Source: Phenylobacterium sp. J426
Lineage (GTDB): Bacteria > Pseudomonadota > Alphaproteobacteria > Caulobacterales > Caulobacteraceae
Assembly: GCF_024699945.1 (NCBI RefSeq)
Contig: NZ_JAJOMY010000003.1
Coordinates: 83,450-147,449 of the forward strand
Reading direction: 5' to 3'
DNA: 64,000 nucleotides
Shown here: in pieces, positions 16,417 to 26,672 of the stretch
Layout of the letters: the number at the start of each line of letters is the position of its first letter
How positions within the stretch are numbered: position 1 is the stretch's first letter
Position numbers and translations under genes: made by a program
Notes under the pieces: model-generated
What the model saw: the letters and a program-made list of their open reading frames with translations, nothing else
Told to the model about the DNA's origin: nothing
Databases searched by the model: none

Positions 16417-17337
16417 GCGAACCTGGCGGAGAGGACGCAGAGGGCCCGGACCTGCGGTCCCGCACAATCGGCCTCCTTCTGAACACCGCCAGCGGTAGCT
16501 GCCGGGCCGAGTCACGTCAGGAACTGGAGGAAATTCTCTCCCAGGCGGGATTGCAGGCCTCGCACACCTGGTGCGGCGGCGGCGAGGAAATCCAGGCCGC
16601 ACTGGCGGCTGTCCACAGCGGCGAGGTCGACCTGCTCGTTGTCCTCGGAGGGGATGGGACAATCCGCGCAGCGGCCGAAGCGTGCGCCAATCGCCAGGCG
16701 CTCCTGATCCCATTGCCCGGCGGCACCATGAACATGCTGCCCCGCGCCCTCTATGGCGACGCCAGCTGGCAAGAGGCTCTGCGCGCAACGCTGGCCGCAC
16801 CACGTTTGCGGCCCGTCCATGGCGGCAAGGTTGGAGACGACCGCTTCTTCATCGCGGCGATCCTCGGCGCGCCATCCTTGTGGGCGGAGGCGCGCGAGGC
16901 CGTTCGCGAGGGAGACATCTCCGAGGCCGCTCGCCGCAGCGTGGAAGCCCTGTCGCATGCGTTCTCGGAAAAGGTCCGTTACGAAGTCGACGGGCGCAAT
17001 CACGGGGCCGTCGAGGCGGTGTCGCTCCTGTGTCCGCTGAATTCGGCGGCGCTCCCCGACGAGGAAGAGGTGTTCGAGGTGGCGGCCATCGACCCCGGCG
17101 GCCCTCTGGATGCGGTGCGGATGGCGCTGACCAGGGATCCTGCGGAGCTGGCGCGAGGATGAGGCCGTGCGGTGCAGCCGAGGGCGCTCCGTTGAACTTC
17201 ACTCGGACGAACCGATCCCGGCGATCCTAGATGGCGAGACCTTCTCGTTTGGCTTGAGCGTGAAAGTCGAGTTCGCGGCCCGCTCCATCGCCGCCGTCGT
17301 TCCTGACCGTCCAGGTGCTGCAAGGCCTGTAGCCTGA
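16413..17337 (+). CDS. Diacylglycerol kinase-family lipid kinase, one frameshift near the end
   Basis: A YegS/DagK-type protein of about 305 residues. The ATP-binding motif is VVLGGDGTIRAAAEAC and the second conserved loop is LPGGTMNMLPRALYG. The main frame stops at 17160, but another frame continues with PIPAILDGETFSFGLSVKVE and ends GAARPVA at 17337, matching the usual C-terminal beta strands, so an indel near 17155 is likely. The GTG start overlaps the hemerythrin TGA. It phosphorylates a lipid or sphingoid substrate that cannot be specified here. Confidence 0.82.
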
Positions 17338-17820
17338 CGCTCTACTCACAAGCGACCCTCCGAGCGTAAGACGTCCTGATGCTCGGGCGGCGGAAGCGGT
17401 GAATAAATGGGGTGTAAAGCTAGGGGCTGCGCGCCTGGTGGGACGCCGGCTGCCCATTCAGGGCCTGCCAGGGCTCTCCAGCCTTGTGGATGCCGATCTC
17501 TGGGGTCGCCATCGTAGCGGTCATCCGCCGCGCGATCGCCATCCCCCTGGGCGCCGGTTGCGATCGTGCGATGGCCAGGGGCCCAATACGCCGCGCTGGA
17601 TCGGCATCGCGAACGCCTCGGAGCTGAGCGCCGCGTAGTTTTACGCCGATGTCCGAAGCCTCCGGATCGCCTAGCGTCCGAGGCGAGCCTACGGCGTGCG
17701 GCGAGAGCCAGCCGAGGCTCCGACCCCGCGCCGTTCCCGCGATGGCGCGGGGTCCCTCTGCGGCGCGCCCGCACTGCCCGAGGCCGCGCGTCCCCGTCTT
17801 GCCCGACGCGCGGGAGGACG
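17338..17820. other. Intergenic, no gene recognised
   Basis: Open frames here have low-complexity Arg/Pro-rich translations typical of shadow frames in GC-rich DNA. I see no RNA gene, repeat or terminator with a T-tract. Confidence 0.4.
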
Positions 17821-18490
17821 TCACCGCGCAAACGTGAAATGGGCAGACGTAAAATGGGACGTGGCGGCCAAGCGTTCAGGGTCAAGCAGGGTCACGTAGC
17901 CGAGCCGCAGGGCGATCAGTCCGTCGCGCCGCAACTGCTGCAGGACGCGTTCGGTATGGGGGATGCTGAGGCCGAGGACGTCGGACAGCATGGCCTGGGT
18001 CAAGGGCAGTAAGATTGTGGCCCCGGCCGTCAGGCCGCCCCGCCCCGCCCTCTCATGCAGGTCGAGCAGCAGATGGCCCACGCGCTCGAGGGCGGTGAGG
18101 CGGCCCAACCGCAGGATCTGATGGCTGGCCCACCGGCGATCCTCCCGGGCCGACTGGCGCAGGAGGGCGGCCAGACCGGCGTCAAGGCCGGTGCTGCCGT
18201 CGAGATCGGTGGCGTCGCCCAAGGGCGACGCGCACACCCGTGTAACGGCCAACAGCTCCCCCGCCCCGCCATCGTCAACGTGCAGCGCGCCGCAAAGATC
18301 GCCCGGGGCGTAGAGGCGCAGGACCTGCCGACGTCCATCGGATAAGGTGATCGCCTGCGCCGCCCATCCGAACGTGAGCCGCCAGAGGCGATCGCCAGCT
18401 GCATCGGATGCCCCGATGACCTCCCCGACCTGATAGTGAACGTCGGGCGCAGGCGAAAAAAGCGCGCTCCGGTGCGTTCTCGATCTTCAC
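17821..18490 (-). CDS. Crp/Fnr family regulator, one frameshift at A6
   Basis: Cyclic-nucleotide-binding fold plus winged HTH. Core motifs are HYQVGEVIGASDAAGDRLWR, ITLSDGRRQVLRLYAPGDL and, in the HTH, LTQAMLSDVLGLSIPHTERV with the recognition helix SIPHTERVLQQL. The motif frame is open from about 18455 downward. Upstream it meets an A6 run (18456-18461), beyond which the best start is GTG at 18490 (KIENAPERA). The C-terminus ends RLAATSHFTSAHFTFAR. It resembles photosynthesis or oxygen-responsive Crp-like regulators of alphaproteobacteria, but the ligand is unknown. Confidence 0.72.
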
Positions 18491-18646
18491 CGGCGCGCTC
18501 CTGGCTCCGCGCCTGTGTAGCTGAAGCGGATCTCCGTCGTCCGCCACAAAGGTTAAGCGGTCGAAGAGCCCCCGGCCGACCCTCACCTGGTCGAGCAGGC
18601 AGCCCGCCGAGGCCGCCAGTGCGATCTGGCCGTTGTTGGTCGTCAT
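18275..18646 (-). CDS. Small ORF with a duplicated N-terminus (doubtful extent)
   Basis: From ATG 18646 the frame reads MTTNNGQIALAASAGC, then LLDQVRVGRGLFDRLTFVAD and DGDPLQLHRRGARSAP. The same start and the LLDQVRVGRGL block reappear in decayed form at 26588-26672, preceded by similar DNA. This argues that at least the first 40 or so codons were once selected. The 3' half overlaps the Crp/Fnr gene in another frame and looks unselected, so the true end may be near 18490. Function unknown. Confidence 0.35.
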   Translation of the reverse strand: MTTNNGQIALAASAGCLLDQVRVGRGLFDRLTFVADDGDPLQLHRRGARSAPVKIENAPERAFFACARRSLSGRGGHRGIRCSWRSPLAAHVRMGGAGDHLIRWTSAGPAPLRPGRSLRRAAR

Positions 18647-19098
18647 GTGCCTCGCCCAGCGGAGGGAACCGGCTCCAGTCCCGGCGGTGGAATTGCCACT
18701 GCGGGCGTCTGGGCCGCAGCGTCGGAAGCTGGCCCATCGGAGCTCGACCAACTTCGATGGGCCATTTTCCGACTCGCGATGGCCATGGCGATATCCGAGA
18801 CGACAAGTTCCAGCTCCGAGTGCTGATCCTCGTCCCCCCACGCGCACAGCTGGCCCGTGAAGGCGTGAAGACCTCCATCAGATCGCGAGAGCCCAACAGT
18901 CGCCTCGGCAAGGCCCTCGATGACGAGCGCTTCACGCGCTGCGCCGGACCGGTTCAAGGCGCTGACGCCTCGGTCCAGCCATCCGGTTCCCAGTGAGGGG
19001 TTGCGGCGCGTGCGCCAAGCCGATCCGCTGGTCGGCGCTTGATCGCAGGGCGGCACAGCCGCTAGGCAGATCGCCTCCTCCCGCTCCACAGGATCCTC
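18647..19098. other. Intergenic upstream of the hybrid kinase
   Basis: This stretch lies between the divergent small ORF and the kinase. It should hold both promoters, but I see no clear sigma-70 boxes. A minus-strand frame contains HSELELVVSDIAMAIASRKM, which has some coding flavour but no start or family I can support. Confidence 0.4.
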
Positions 19099-22000
19099 AT
19101 GCCGCAGCCTCGCTCCCGCCCGGCGCAAGCTCATCGCTCGGCCGCTGACATCTGGACCGGGCTGGGCCTTGCGGCCGCCCTCATCTTCTTCGTCGTCAGC
19201 GGCGCTCTGGCCTACGCCAACATCCAGACGCTGCGCGCGAACAACGCGAAGATCACCCAGACCCACGACGTGATCGTGGCGCTCGACGCCATCCTGTCGA
19301 CGCTGCTGGACGCGGAGACGGGGCAGCGGGGCTATCTGCTCACCGGCGAGGAGCCGTACCTGGCGCCTTACCAGCGCGCCACCTCGGAGGTCGGGAAACG
19401 CGTGGACGCGCTTGCCGGTCTGACGCGTGACAACCCGGTGCAGCAGACAAACGCTGCGCAACTGCGCCTGCATGTGAACGCAAAGCTGCACGAACTGCGC
19501 AGGGCCATCGACGCGCGCCGGACAGGCGGCCCCTCGGAGGCGCTCGCCATCGTGGCCTCGGACCGGGGCAAGGCCGAGATGGATGCAATCCGCAGCCGCG
19601 TGCAGGTCATGCGCGCTGAAGAGAGCCGGCTGCGTCAACTGCGGCTGGCGGAGATGGGGGCCGCTTCGACCGCCGCGGTTATCAGCGGGATCGTCTCCGC
19701 CCTCGTCGGCGCGGGGCTCGCGGTGGCCGTCGCCCTGCTCGTCCGGCGCAACGTCCAGGCCCGGGCGCGCCAGGAGTGGCTGCAGTCGGGCCAGGTGGGA
19801 CTGACGGATGCGATGATGGGCGACAAGTCGGTCGAGGAACTTTCCGACGCCATCCTCGCGTTCCTGAGCCGCTACCTCGGCTTCCAGGCCGGCGCGCTGT
19901 TCAAGGGCGACGCCGGCGGCTTCGTGCGGACCGCGACGCTGGGCGTGCCCGCCGACGCCGACGTGCCCCTCGCCTTCAAACCCAAGGAAGGCCTTCTGGG
20001 CCAGGTCGCCGCAGACCCGCGCGCCATCGTGCTGGCGGACATTCCCGATGGCTACCTCACGCTGGGCTCGGCCTTCGGACAGGACAAGCCGCGCCACCTG
20101 ATCATCCTGCCGACCCTGGCCGATGGCGTGGTCAACGGTGTGATGGAACTGGGTTTCCTGCGCGAGGTGGACCCGCTGACCCGGCAGCTCCTCGACCAAT
20201 CCGCCGCCGCCATGGGGGTGGCGCTGCGCTCGGCCAAGTACCGCAACGAGCTCCAGAACGCGCTCGAGGAGACGCAGCGACAGGCCGAGGAGCTGCAGGT
20301 GCAGAGCGAAGAGCTCCGCGTCTCCAACGAAGAGCTCGAGGAACAGGGTCGTGCGCTGAAGGAGTCCCAGGTCCGTCTGGAACAGCAGCAGGTCGAACTC
20401 GAACAGACCAACAGCCAACTCGAAGAGCAGGCCCAGACCCTGGAAACGCAGCGCGGGCAGTTGGAGCGGGTGGCGGCCGACCTGCGCCAGAAGGCCGGCG
20501 AGCTCGAGCAGGCGAGCCGCTACAAGTCCGACTTCCTGGCCAACATGAGCCACGAGCTTCGCACGCCCCTCAACTCGCTGCTCATTCTGTCAAAATTGCT
20601 GGCGGACAACCCGGAGGGAAACCTGTCGGACACCCAGGTGGAATACGCCCGGACGATCGAGTCGTCGGGCAACGACCTCCTGCTGCTGATCAACGACATC
20701 CTGGACCTGTCGAAGATCGAGGCCGGCCACTTGCGTATCCAGCCGGAAAGCGTCCCGCTGCGCCGGCTGGCCGCTGACCTGAAGCAGGTGTTCGCGCCGG
20801 TGGCCGAGGCGCAGGGCCTCGGGTTCGAAATCGAGATCGGCGAAGGCGTTGCGCCGACCTTGGAGACCGACCGCCAGCGCTTGGAGCAGATCCTCAAGAA
20901 CCTGCTCTCCAACGCCTTCAAGTTCACCGAGGCGGGCCGGGTGAAGCTTGCGGTCGCCGCGTCCGGCGCAGACCGCGTGGCGTTCGCCGTGACGGACACC
21001 GGCATCGGCATCTCGCCGGAACAGCAGGCGAGCATCTTCGAAGCCTTCCGACAGGCCGACGGCACGATCAGCCGCCGGTACGGCGGTACCGGCCTCGGTC
21101 TCTCCATCTCCCGGGAACTGACCCGCCTGCTCGGCGGCGAGATCCGGCTCGAGAGCGAACCCGGGGTCGGCAGCACCTTCACCTTGACCCTCCCGCTCGT
21201 GCACGACGCCGCCGGGATCGCGGTCCCTGCGCCTGAGTTGGCGCCGGCGGGCGCCCCGGACCCTGCGCCCGCCCCGCCTCAGCGCCGCACGCCCGTCACG
21301 GCGGACCTCGAGGACGACCGCGACGCCTTGACGACGGCCCGGCGCCTGCTGCTGGTGATCGAGGACGATCCCGCCTTCGCCGCCATCGTCCGGGACCTGT
21401 CACGGGAGCTGGGGTTCCAGTGCATCGTCGCGAACACCGCGCAACAGGCCTTGAACCTAGCGCGACAGCACCCGCCGAACGCCATCGTGCTCGACGTCGG
21501 GCTGCCGGACCAGTCGGGCCTCACCGTCCTCGATCGCCTCAAGCAGGACGACCAAACCCGGCACATCCCCATCCACGTCGTCTCGGCCGCCGATCACACC
21601 CAGACGGCGCTCGCCCTGGGCGCGGTCGGCTATCTGGTGAAGCCGGTCCGCCGCGAGCAGCTCGCCGACGTGCTGCGGGGCTTGGAATCGAAACTGACCC
21701 GCGGGGTGCGGCGCGTGCTCGTCGTGGAGGACGACCCCGTGCAGCGCGAGGCGGTGCGCGCCCTGCTGTCGTCGAGCGACGTGGAGACGGTGGGCGTCGG
21801 CACGGCCGCCGACTGCCTGGCGCAGCTGAAGGGCGAGACCTTCGACTGCATGGTGCTCGATCTCACGCTGCCGGACGCGTCCGGCTACTCGCTCCTGGAA
21901 ACCCTCAGCGAGGGGGAGCACGCCTTCCCGCCCGTCATCGTCTACACCGGCCACGACCTTTCCCCCGATGAGGAACAGCGGCTGCGCCGCTATTCCAACT

Positions 22001-22525
22001 CGATCATCATCAAGGGCGCGAAGTCCCCGGAACGCCTGCTCGACGAGGTGTCGCTCTTCCTCCACCAGGTCGTCGCCGAGCTGCCGCCCGAGCAGCAGAA
22101 GATGATCCGCAAGGCGCGCAGCCGGGATGCGGTGCTGGAAGGCCGGCGGATCCTGATCGTCGAGGACGACGTACGGAACGTCTTCTCCCTCACAGGCATC
22201 CTCGAACCGCGCGGCGCAGTGGTCCAGATCGCGCGGAACGGGCAGGGAGGCGATCGAGGCGCTGCGGGAGGCCGACGCCAATCCCGCCCGCGCCGTGGAC
22301 CTTGTGCTGATGGACGTGATGATGCCGGTGAAGGACGGGCTCGCGGCCACCCAGGAGATCCGCGGCGATCCCCGCTGGCGCGATTTGCCCATCGTGATGC
22401 TCACCGCCAAGGCGATGCCGGACGACCAAGCGCGCTGCCTTGCCGCGGGCGCGAACGACTACATAGCCAAGCCCATAGACGTGGACAAGCTCCTCTCGCT
22501 GGTCCGGGTGTGGATGCCGCGATGA
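19099..22525 (+). CDS. Membrane hybrid histidine kinase: CHASE3-GAF-HisKA-HATPase-REC-REC-REC
   Basis: About 1140 residues. TM1 is near 18-40 (LAAALIFFVVSGALAYANIQ), a CHASE3 sensor loop near 45-170 (ETGQRGYLLTGEEPYLAPYQ), TM2 near 192-215 and GAF near 240-380. A long Gln/Glu coiled coil spans 385-470. The phospho-acceptor His is in ANMSHELRTPLN at about 485. HATPase motifs follow (NLLSNAFKF, GTGLGLSIS). Three receivers start at LLVIEDDPAF, VLVVEDDPVQ and ILIVEDDVRN. A shift near 22245 moves the last receiver (ending IAKPIDVDKLLSLVRVWMPR) to another frame, so the gene ends at 22525. It leads a CheR/CheB operon. Confidence 0.9.
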
Positions 22526-22535
22526 GCTGCCGCCG

Positions 22536-23360
22536 ATGACCGACAGCGTCGAGGACCTGGAGATCCAGCTGCTGCTGGAGGCGCTCTACGGCCGCTATCA
22601 CTACGACTTCCGGAACTACGCCCGCGCCTCGATCAAGCGCCGGATCACCCAGGCCCGCCAGAACCTGGGCTTCGCGAGCGTCTCGGCCCTGCAGGCCAGC
22701 CTGCTGCACGATCCGGCCACCCTCGGGCGGCTGCTCGGCTATCTCACCGTCCAGGTGAGCGAGATGTTCCGTGACCCGTCCTACTTCCGCGCCCTGCGCG
22801 AGAAGGTCCTGCCCCACCTGCGCACCTATCCCTCGCTGAAGGTCTGGGTGGCGGGCTGCAGCCACGGTGAGGAGCTCTATTCGCTGGCGGTCCTCTTCCA
22901 TGAGGAAGGCCTGCACGATCGGACGCTGTTCTACGCCACCGACATCAACCCCGAGGCGCTCCGCGCGGCCGAGGCCGGCGTCTACCCGCTCGACCAGATG
23001 CGCAAGTTCACCGAGAATCATCAGAAGTCGGGCGCGAAGACCTCCCTTTCGGACTACTATGTCGCCGACTACGGCCGCGCGATCTTCGACAAGACGCTCC
23101 GCAGCCAAGTCGTCTTCTCGGACCACAGCCTGGCGACCGACGCCGTCTTTGCTGAGATGCACCTGATTTCCTGCCGAAACGTCCTCATCTACTTCGACCG
23201 TCCGCTGCAGGACCGGGTGCTGGGCCTCTTCCGGGACTCCCTGGCGCGGCAGGGCTTCCTGGGCCTGGGGGCCAAGGAAAGCCTCCGCTTCTCCACTCAT
23301 GCCGAAGCCTTCGCCGCGTTCGTCGGGGAGGAGAAAATTTACCGGAAGCGCGAGCCATGA
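22536..23360 (+). CDS. cheR: CheR-type methyltransferase
   Basis: A 274-residue SAM-dependent glutamate O-methyltransferase. The N-terminal helical domain (YHYDFRNYARASIKRRITQA) is followed by LGYLTVQVSEMFRDPSYFR and the SAM motif VWVAGCSHGEELYSLA, and later CRNVLIYFD. It starts 10 bases after the hybrid kinase and overlaps cheB by four bases. Genes of this arrangement are usually separate from flagellar chemotaxis and feed multi-REC kinases. Complete. Confidence 0.93.
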   Translation: MTDSVEDLEIQLLLEALYGRYHYDFRNYARASIKRRITQARQNLGFASVSALQASLLHDPATLGRLLGYLTVQVSEMFRDPSYFRALREKVLPHLRTYPSLKVWVAGCSHGEELYSLAVLFHEEGLHDRTLFYATDINPEALRAAEAGVYPLDQMRKFTENHQKSGAKTSLSDYYVADYGRAIFDKTLRSQVVFSDHSLATDAVFAEMHLISCRNVLIYFDRPLQDRVLGLFRDSLARQGFLGLGAKESLRFSTHAEAFAAFVGEEKIYRKREP

Positions 23361-23933
23361 ATTCCCCCTGCCACCGGGCGGTAGCGATCGGCGGATCGGC
23401 GGGGGCGGTGCAAGCCCTGCTGCAGATCCTTCCCGCCCTGCCGCCCACCTTCCCCGCCCCCGTCCTCGTCGTGGTGCATGTGCCGCCCGACCGGGAGAAT
23501 GCGCTTGTGCCCCTGCTCGCCGACCGTTGCCGCCTTGAGGTCAAGGAGGCCGAGGACAAGGAGCCGGCGCGTCCAGGCGTGGTGTATTTCGCGCCTTCGG
23601 ACTATCACCTTCTTGTGGAGGCGGATGGTTCGCTCTCCCTGTCGTCGGACGAGCTCGTGCGCCACTCCCGCCCCTCCATCGACGTGCTGTTCGAAAGCGC
23701 CGCCGACGCGCTCGGTCCCGGGCTCGCCGCCATCGTGCTCACAGGGGCCAACGAAGATGGCGCCCACGGCCTCCGCGCCGTCGTCGACGCCGGCGGGACG
23801 GCGATCCTGGAGGATCCCGCAACGGCGGCGGCGCCCCACGATGCCGCAGGCCGCACGCCAGGCTGCGCCGGAAGCCGCAGTCATGGGCCTCACGGGCATC
23901 GCCGCCTATCTGTTGAACCTGAGAACACCATGA
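23357..23933 (+). CDS. cheB: CheB methylesterase domain protein without receiver, one frameshift
   Basis: About 191 residues, consisting only of the CheB catalytic domain. Catalytic triad candidates are Ser in AIGGSAGAVQ, His in VVVHVPPDREN and Asp in LTGANEDGAHG. A shift near 23835 moves the C-terminus to another frame (AVMGLTGIAAYLLNLRTP), whose TGA overlaps the next ATG (ATGA at 23930-23933). The long fused frame seen without this correction is artificial. It probably acts with CheR on a cytoplasmic or kinase-linked substrate. Confidence 0.88.
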
Positions 23934-25108
23934 CCGCCGCAGACGAGCCGATCAACATCCTGCTCGTCGACGACCTCGACGAGAACCTGCTGGCCCTCGA
24001 GGCGCTGCTGCAGCAAGAGGGGCTGTCCTGCCTGAAGGCCCGGTCCGGCGAGGCGGCGCTGGAGATGCTGCTCGTCCAGGACGTCGCCCTGGCGCTGCTG
24101 GACGTGCAGATGCCGGGCATGGACGGTTTCCAGCTGGCCGAACTCATGCGCGGCGCCGAGCGTTCGCGGCACATCCCGATCATCTTCGTGACAGCCGGCA
24201 GCGCCGATGGCCAGCGCCGCTTTCGCGGCTATGAGGCCGGAGCGGTCGACTTCATCCAGAAGCCGATCGAGGCCGACGTGCTGCGCAGCAAGGCCAACGT
24301 CTTCTTCGACCTCTATCGGCAGCGGCGCCAGATCATCGCCCAGCGCGACGCCCTGGAGGCCTCCGCCGAGCGACTGAGGACGGTCAACCGTCACAAGAAC
24401 GAATTCCTGGCCGTGCTCGGCCACGAGCTCCGCAACCCCATCATGGCGTTGACCGCCGGCCTGCACTTCCTGAAGCGCCGCAAAGACCCGGAAGCGGCCG
24501 CCGAGATCCAGGCCCAGATGGAGCGGCAGGTGGCGCACCTCACGCGCCTCGTCGACGACCTCCTGGACATCTCACGGATCGACCAGGGCAAGCTCGCGCT
24601 GAAGCGCGAGCCGGTGTCGCTGCAGACCATCCTCGACTTCGCCGTGGAGGCGAGCCGTCCGCAGATCGATGCCGCAGGCCATACGCTCGCCATCGAGACG
24701 CTCGATACGCCCACCTCGGTGCATGGCGACAGAACCCGGCTCGCCCAGGTCGTCAGCAACCTGCTCAACAACGCGGCCAAGTACACGCCCGCCGGCGGAC
24801 GCCTCGCTCTGGGCGTCCGGGTCGCCGATGGCGTCGCCGAGATCGAGATCTCCGACAACGGCATCGGCATCCCTGAGGCCATGCAGGCGGAGATCTTCGA
24901 ACTCTTCGCCCAGGTGAAGAGCCCCACGGAACGCGCGCAGGAAGGCCTCGGCATTGGCCTCGCCCTCGTCAAGGAGCTCGTGGAACTCCACGGCGGCACG
25001 GTCCGGCTGAAGCACAGCGCGCCCGGTCAAGGCAGCACCTTCGCCGTGCGCCTGCCCGTGCTCGTCGCCCCGATCGAAGAGCGGGCGGCGGCCGACGTCG
25101 AAGCCTGA
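23930..25108 (+). CDS. REC-HisKA-HATPase hybrid kinase
   Basis: A 392-residue soluble kinase. The N-terminal receiver has INILLVDDLDENL, phospho-Asp in LALLDVQMPGMDG and Lys in IQKPIEADVL. A linker helix is followed by HisKA with FLAVLGHELRNPIMALTAG, then HATPase motifs NLLNNAAKYTPAG, ISDNGIGIP and GLGIGLALVKELV. It starts inside the cheB stop, so hybrid kinase, cheR, cheB and this kinase form one signalling operon. A receiver at the N-terminus of a kinase suggests it is itself controlled by phosphotransfer. Confidence 0.92.
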   Translation: MTAADEPINILLVDDLDENLLALEALLQQEGLSCLKARSGEAALEMLLVQDVALALLDVQMPGMDGFQLAELMRGAERSRHIPIIFVTAGSADGQRRFRGYEAGAVDFIQKPIEADVLRSKANVFFDLYRQRRQIIAQRDALEASAERLRTVNRHKNEFLAVLGHELRNPIMALTAGLHFLKRRKDPEAAAEIQAQMERQVAHLTRLVDDLLDISRIDQGKLALKREPVSLQTILDFAVEASRPQIDAAGHTLAIETLDTPTSVHGDRTRLAQVVSNLLNNAAKYTPAGGRLALGVRVADGVAEIEISDNGIGIPEAMQAEIFELFAQVKSPTERAQEGLGIGLALVKELVELHGGTVRLKHSAPGQGSTFAVRLPVLVAPIEERAAADVEA

Positions 25109-25640
25109 CGGCGGCTCCGCAGACCGCGTCCAGCCAGGACCGCCCGCTTTCGGGGTGCGCGACGCCATGTCGCCATGCGCCCTCTCGTAGGGCAGGCTGA
25201 CGGCGGACGGCGGACAGGGCTGTCCGACGTCAAACCCTCGCGCCGCGCTTCGCTTCGGCTCACCTGGAGATTGTTAACGCTCTTCGGTCATGGCGCGTAT
25301 CGCACGCAGCTCCATGAGCTTGCACCGGCGGCGGGTTCCGGAACGGGCCGAGCGGTCCTTCGCTCGGCCCACCAACCCGGAAGCCAATGCGGCTGATCGC
25401 CTTGGCGATGATGCCAAACCCTCGCGGGCCAGGGCGAGCCCTTTGCATCGGCCAGATTTTGCCGGACCGATCGCCGTCCCGCAAGGGCGGCAGGCGGCTA
25501 AGGTTCACGCGTCTGCGTGAGGCCCCAAGCTTGGCTTCACCTGGCGCCCCCTCCGCCAGAACCACGGAGCGCCGAAAAAGCCTGTATCGTCGTGGAGTCG
25601 ACCCTCTTCGGGCTGGAGGTGACATAAGGACGTCAACGCG
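25109..25640. other. Intergenic with dispersed repeat
   Basis: Apart from the repeat copy at 25339-25450 I find no gene. No terminator with a T-tract follows the kinase. Confidence 0.4.
25339..25450. repeat. Dispersed repeat, copy B (copy A at 15662-15780)
   Basis: Shares CGGAACG(A/G)GCCGAGCGGT, CGGCCCA, a GATGATGCCAA-type block and CCCTTTGCATCG with copy A. The minus strand reads GFGIIAKAISRIGFRVGGPS and then EGPLGPFR. It lies between signalling genes, with no flanking IS. Confidence 0.55.
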
Positions 25641-25820
25641 ATGACGACAGACCACCCCCGCCCCAACTTGGAGGCGTGCCTTCGGAAGGCCGCCGAGTAC
25701 GAGCATTTGGCCTTGCAGGTCCGGATACCGTTGCACCGCCAAAGATACCTCGAACTCGCGAGCGGCTGGCGCGACCTGGCCGCGGCGATGCAGGCCAGCG
25801 GCAGGAAGCCGCCCGTCTGA
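25641..25820 (+). CDS. Small conserved helical protein, paralog 2 of 3
   Basis: A 59-residue protein from ATG 25641 to TGA 25820. It contains LEACLRKAAEYEHLALQVR and YLELASGWRDLAAAMQASG. It shares length, helical amphipathic character and the (I/L)AxxWRxLA motif with the proteins at 1807-1989 and 31579-31764. It follows a kinase operon. Function unknown. Confidence 0.6.
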   Translation: MTTDHPRPNLEACLRKAAEYEHLALQVRIPLHRQRYLELASGWRDLAAAMQASGRKPPV

Positions 25821-26159
25821 TCCTTGCCCGATGGAACGCGGCCAGAGCGGCGCGAAGCCCGCCGCGTCAGCCTCGCGCCGCTGCGGACAGTCTGGCCGTG
25901 AGCATCTACGCCAGGGACGAGAGGCGGCGCTTCAGCCTCCTTCGAGACCGGATGGCCCACAGGCTCGCGCCCCGCGCTCGTCAAACCGAGCTCGTTCAAC
26001 ACCTCGGGTCACCGGGTCTCCTCTGATCGATGAGGCCGGCGAGTTTCGGCAGATGTTCGCATCGACGGAGATCGAGCATCGGCGACACCTCGCGCAGATC
26101 GCGGATGACACCCGCGCAGGCAGCCGAGACGCCGACGGCAATCTGCTCGGCGCGCCCTG
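25821..26159. other. Intergenic, no gene recognised
   Basis: No convincing coding frame on either strand. It may include the decayed 3' end of the minus-strand HTH gene. Confidence 0.35.
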
Positions 26160-26585
26160 ACCGGATTCGGCTGCACCGATATACGCCCTGCCCGAGGACC
26201 TCCCGCAGCGGAGGCGTGCCGCTCGACGGTGCACATCGGCAGATCGGCCAGTTCGTCGAGGGAGGAGAGCCGCCCGTAGAGTTCGCGTAGACGTCCATAA
26301 GCAGCTCCCGCGCGCGCGCGGTGTCTTGGCGTTGTGAACAGGGCCGCAGTGGTCAGGATCCCGTCGGACTGGCTCCGCACGATGCCCAGCAGCGTCAACC
26401 CTGAGACGCGGCGTTTCGCGGTCTCGAAAGGCAAGGCGAACGATTGGTCCAACGCACTGACGCTGATCGGGCGGCGAAGGTCGTCCGGCGGCCGCGCCTC
26501 GCAGGTGCCGTAGGCCCTCTGCAGGGCGGGTCGGCAGGATTCAATGGACGTTGGCCTGGGTGACCGCCACGATGAATAGCGCCAT
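26160..26585 (-). CDS. HTH-type regulator-like protein, frameshifted
   Basis: From ATG 26585 the frame begins MALFIVAVTQANVH and shifts near 26545 into RPALQRAYGTCEARPPDDLR, RPISVSALDQSFALPFETAK and RRVSGLTLLGIV, a winged-HTH-like block in which FALPFETAKRRV is the recognition helix. It continues with RARAGAAYGRLRELYGRLSS and loses frame near 26215. It looks like a single-domain wHTH regulator of about 140 residues. At least two indels make its intactness doubtful. Confidence 0.5.
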
Positions 26586-26587
26586 GC

Positions 26588-26672
26588 AGTCAAAGCCCGC
26601 GCCCGACCCTCACTTGGTCGAGCAGGTAATCCGCCGGTGTCACAGTGAGAACTGGCCCCTCGTAATCGTCAT
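26588..26672 (-). pseudogene. Decayed copy of the ORF start found at 18646
   Basis: ATG 26672 begins MTITRGQFSL and stops. Shifted by one base the next residues are PADYLLDQVRVGRGL and a stop, matching LLDQVRVGRGL of the 18646 ORF. The DNA just before the ATG (CGAGACAC here, CGAGGCAC there) is also shared, so this is a duplicated and broken segment. Confidence 0.45.

Noticed and set aside
15388..16803. 471-residue minus-strand frame across hemerythrin and lipid kinase
   Set aside because: It crosses two recognised plus-strand genes and has Arg/Pro-rich shadow composition. Only its last segment holds a real remnant.
18643..20553. Long minus-strand open frame opposite the hybrid kinase
   Set aside because: It is the antisense of the coiled-coil and CHASE3/GAF coding region, with low-complexity Leu/Gly/Arg composition and no motifs.
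23357..25108. A single CheB-REC-kinase fusion protein
   Set aside because: The fused frame exists only because of an indel near 23835. The real CheB C-terminus is in another frame and its stop overlaps an ATG for the kinase.
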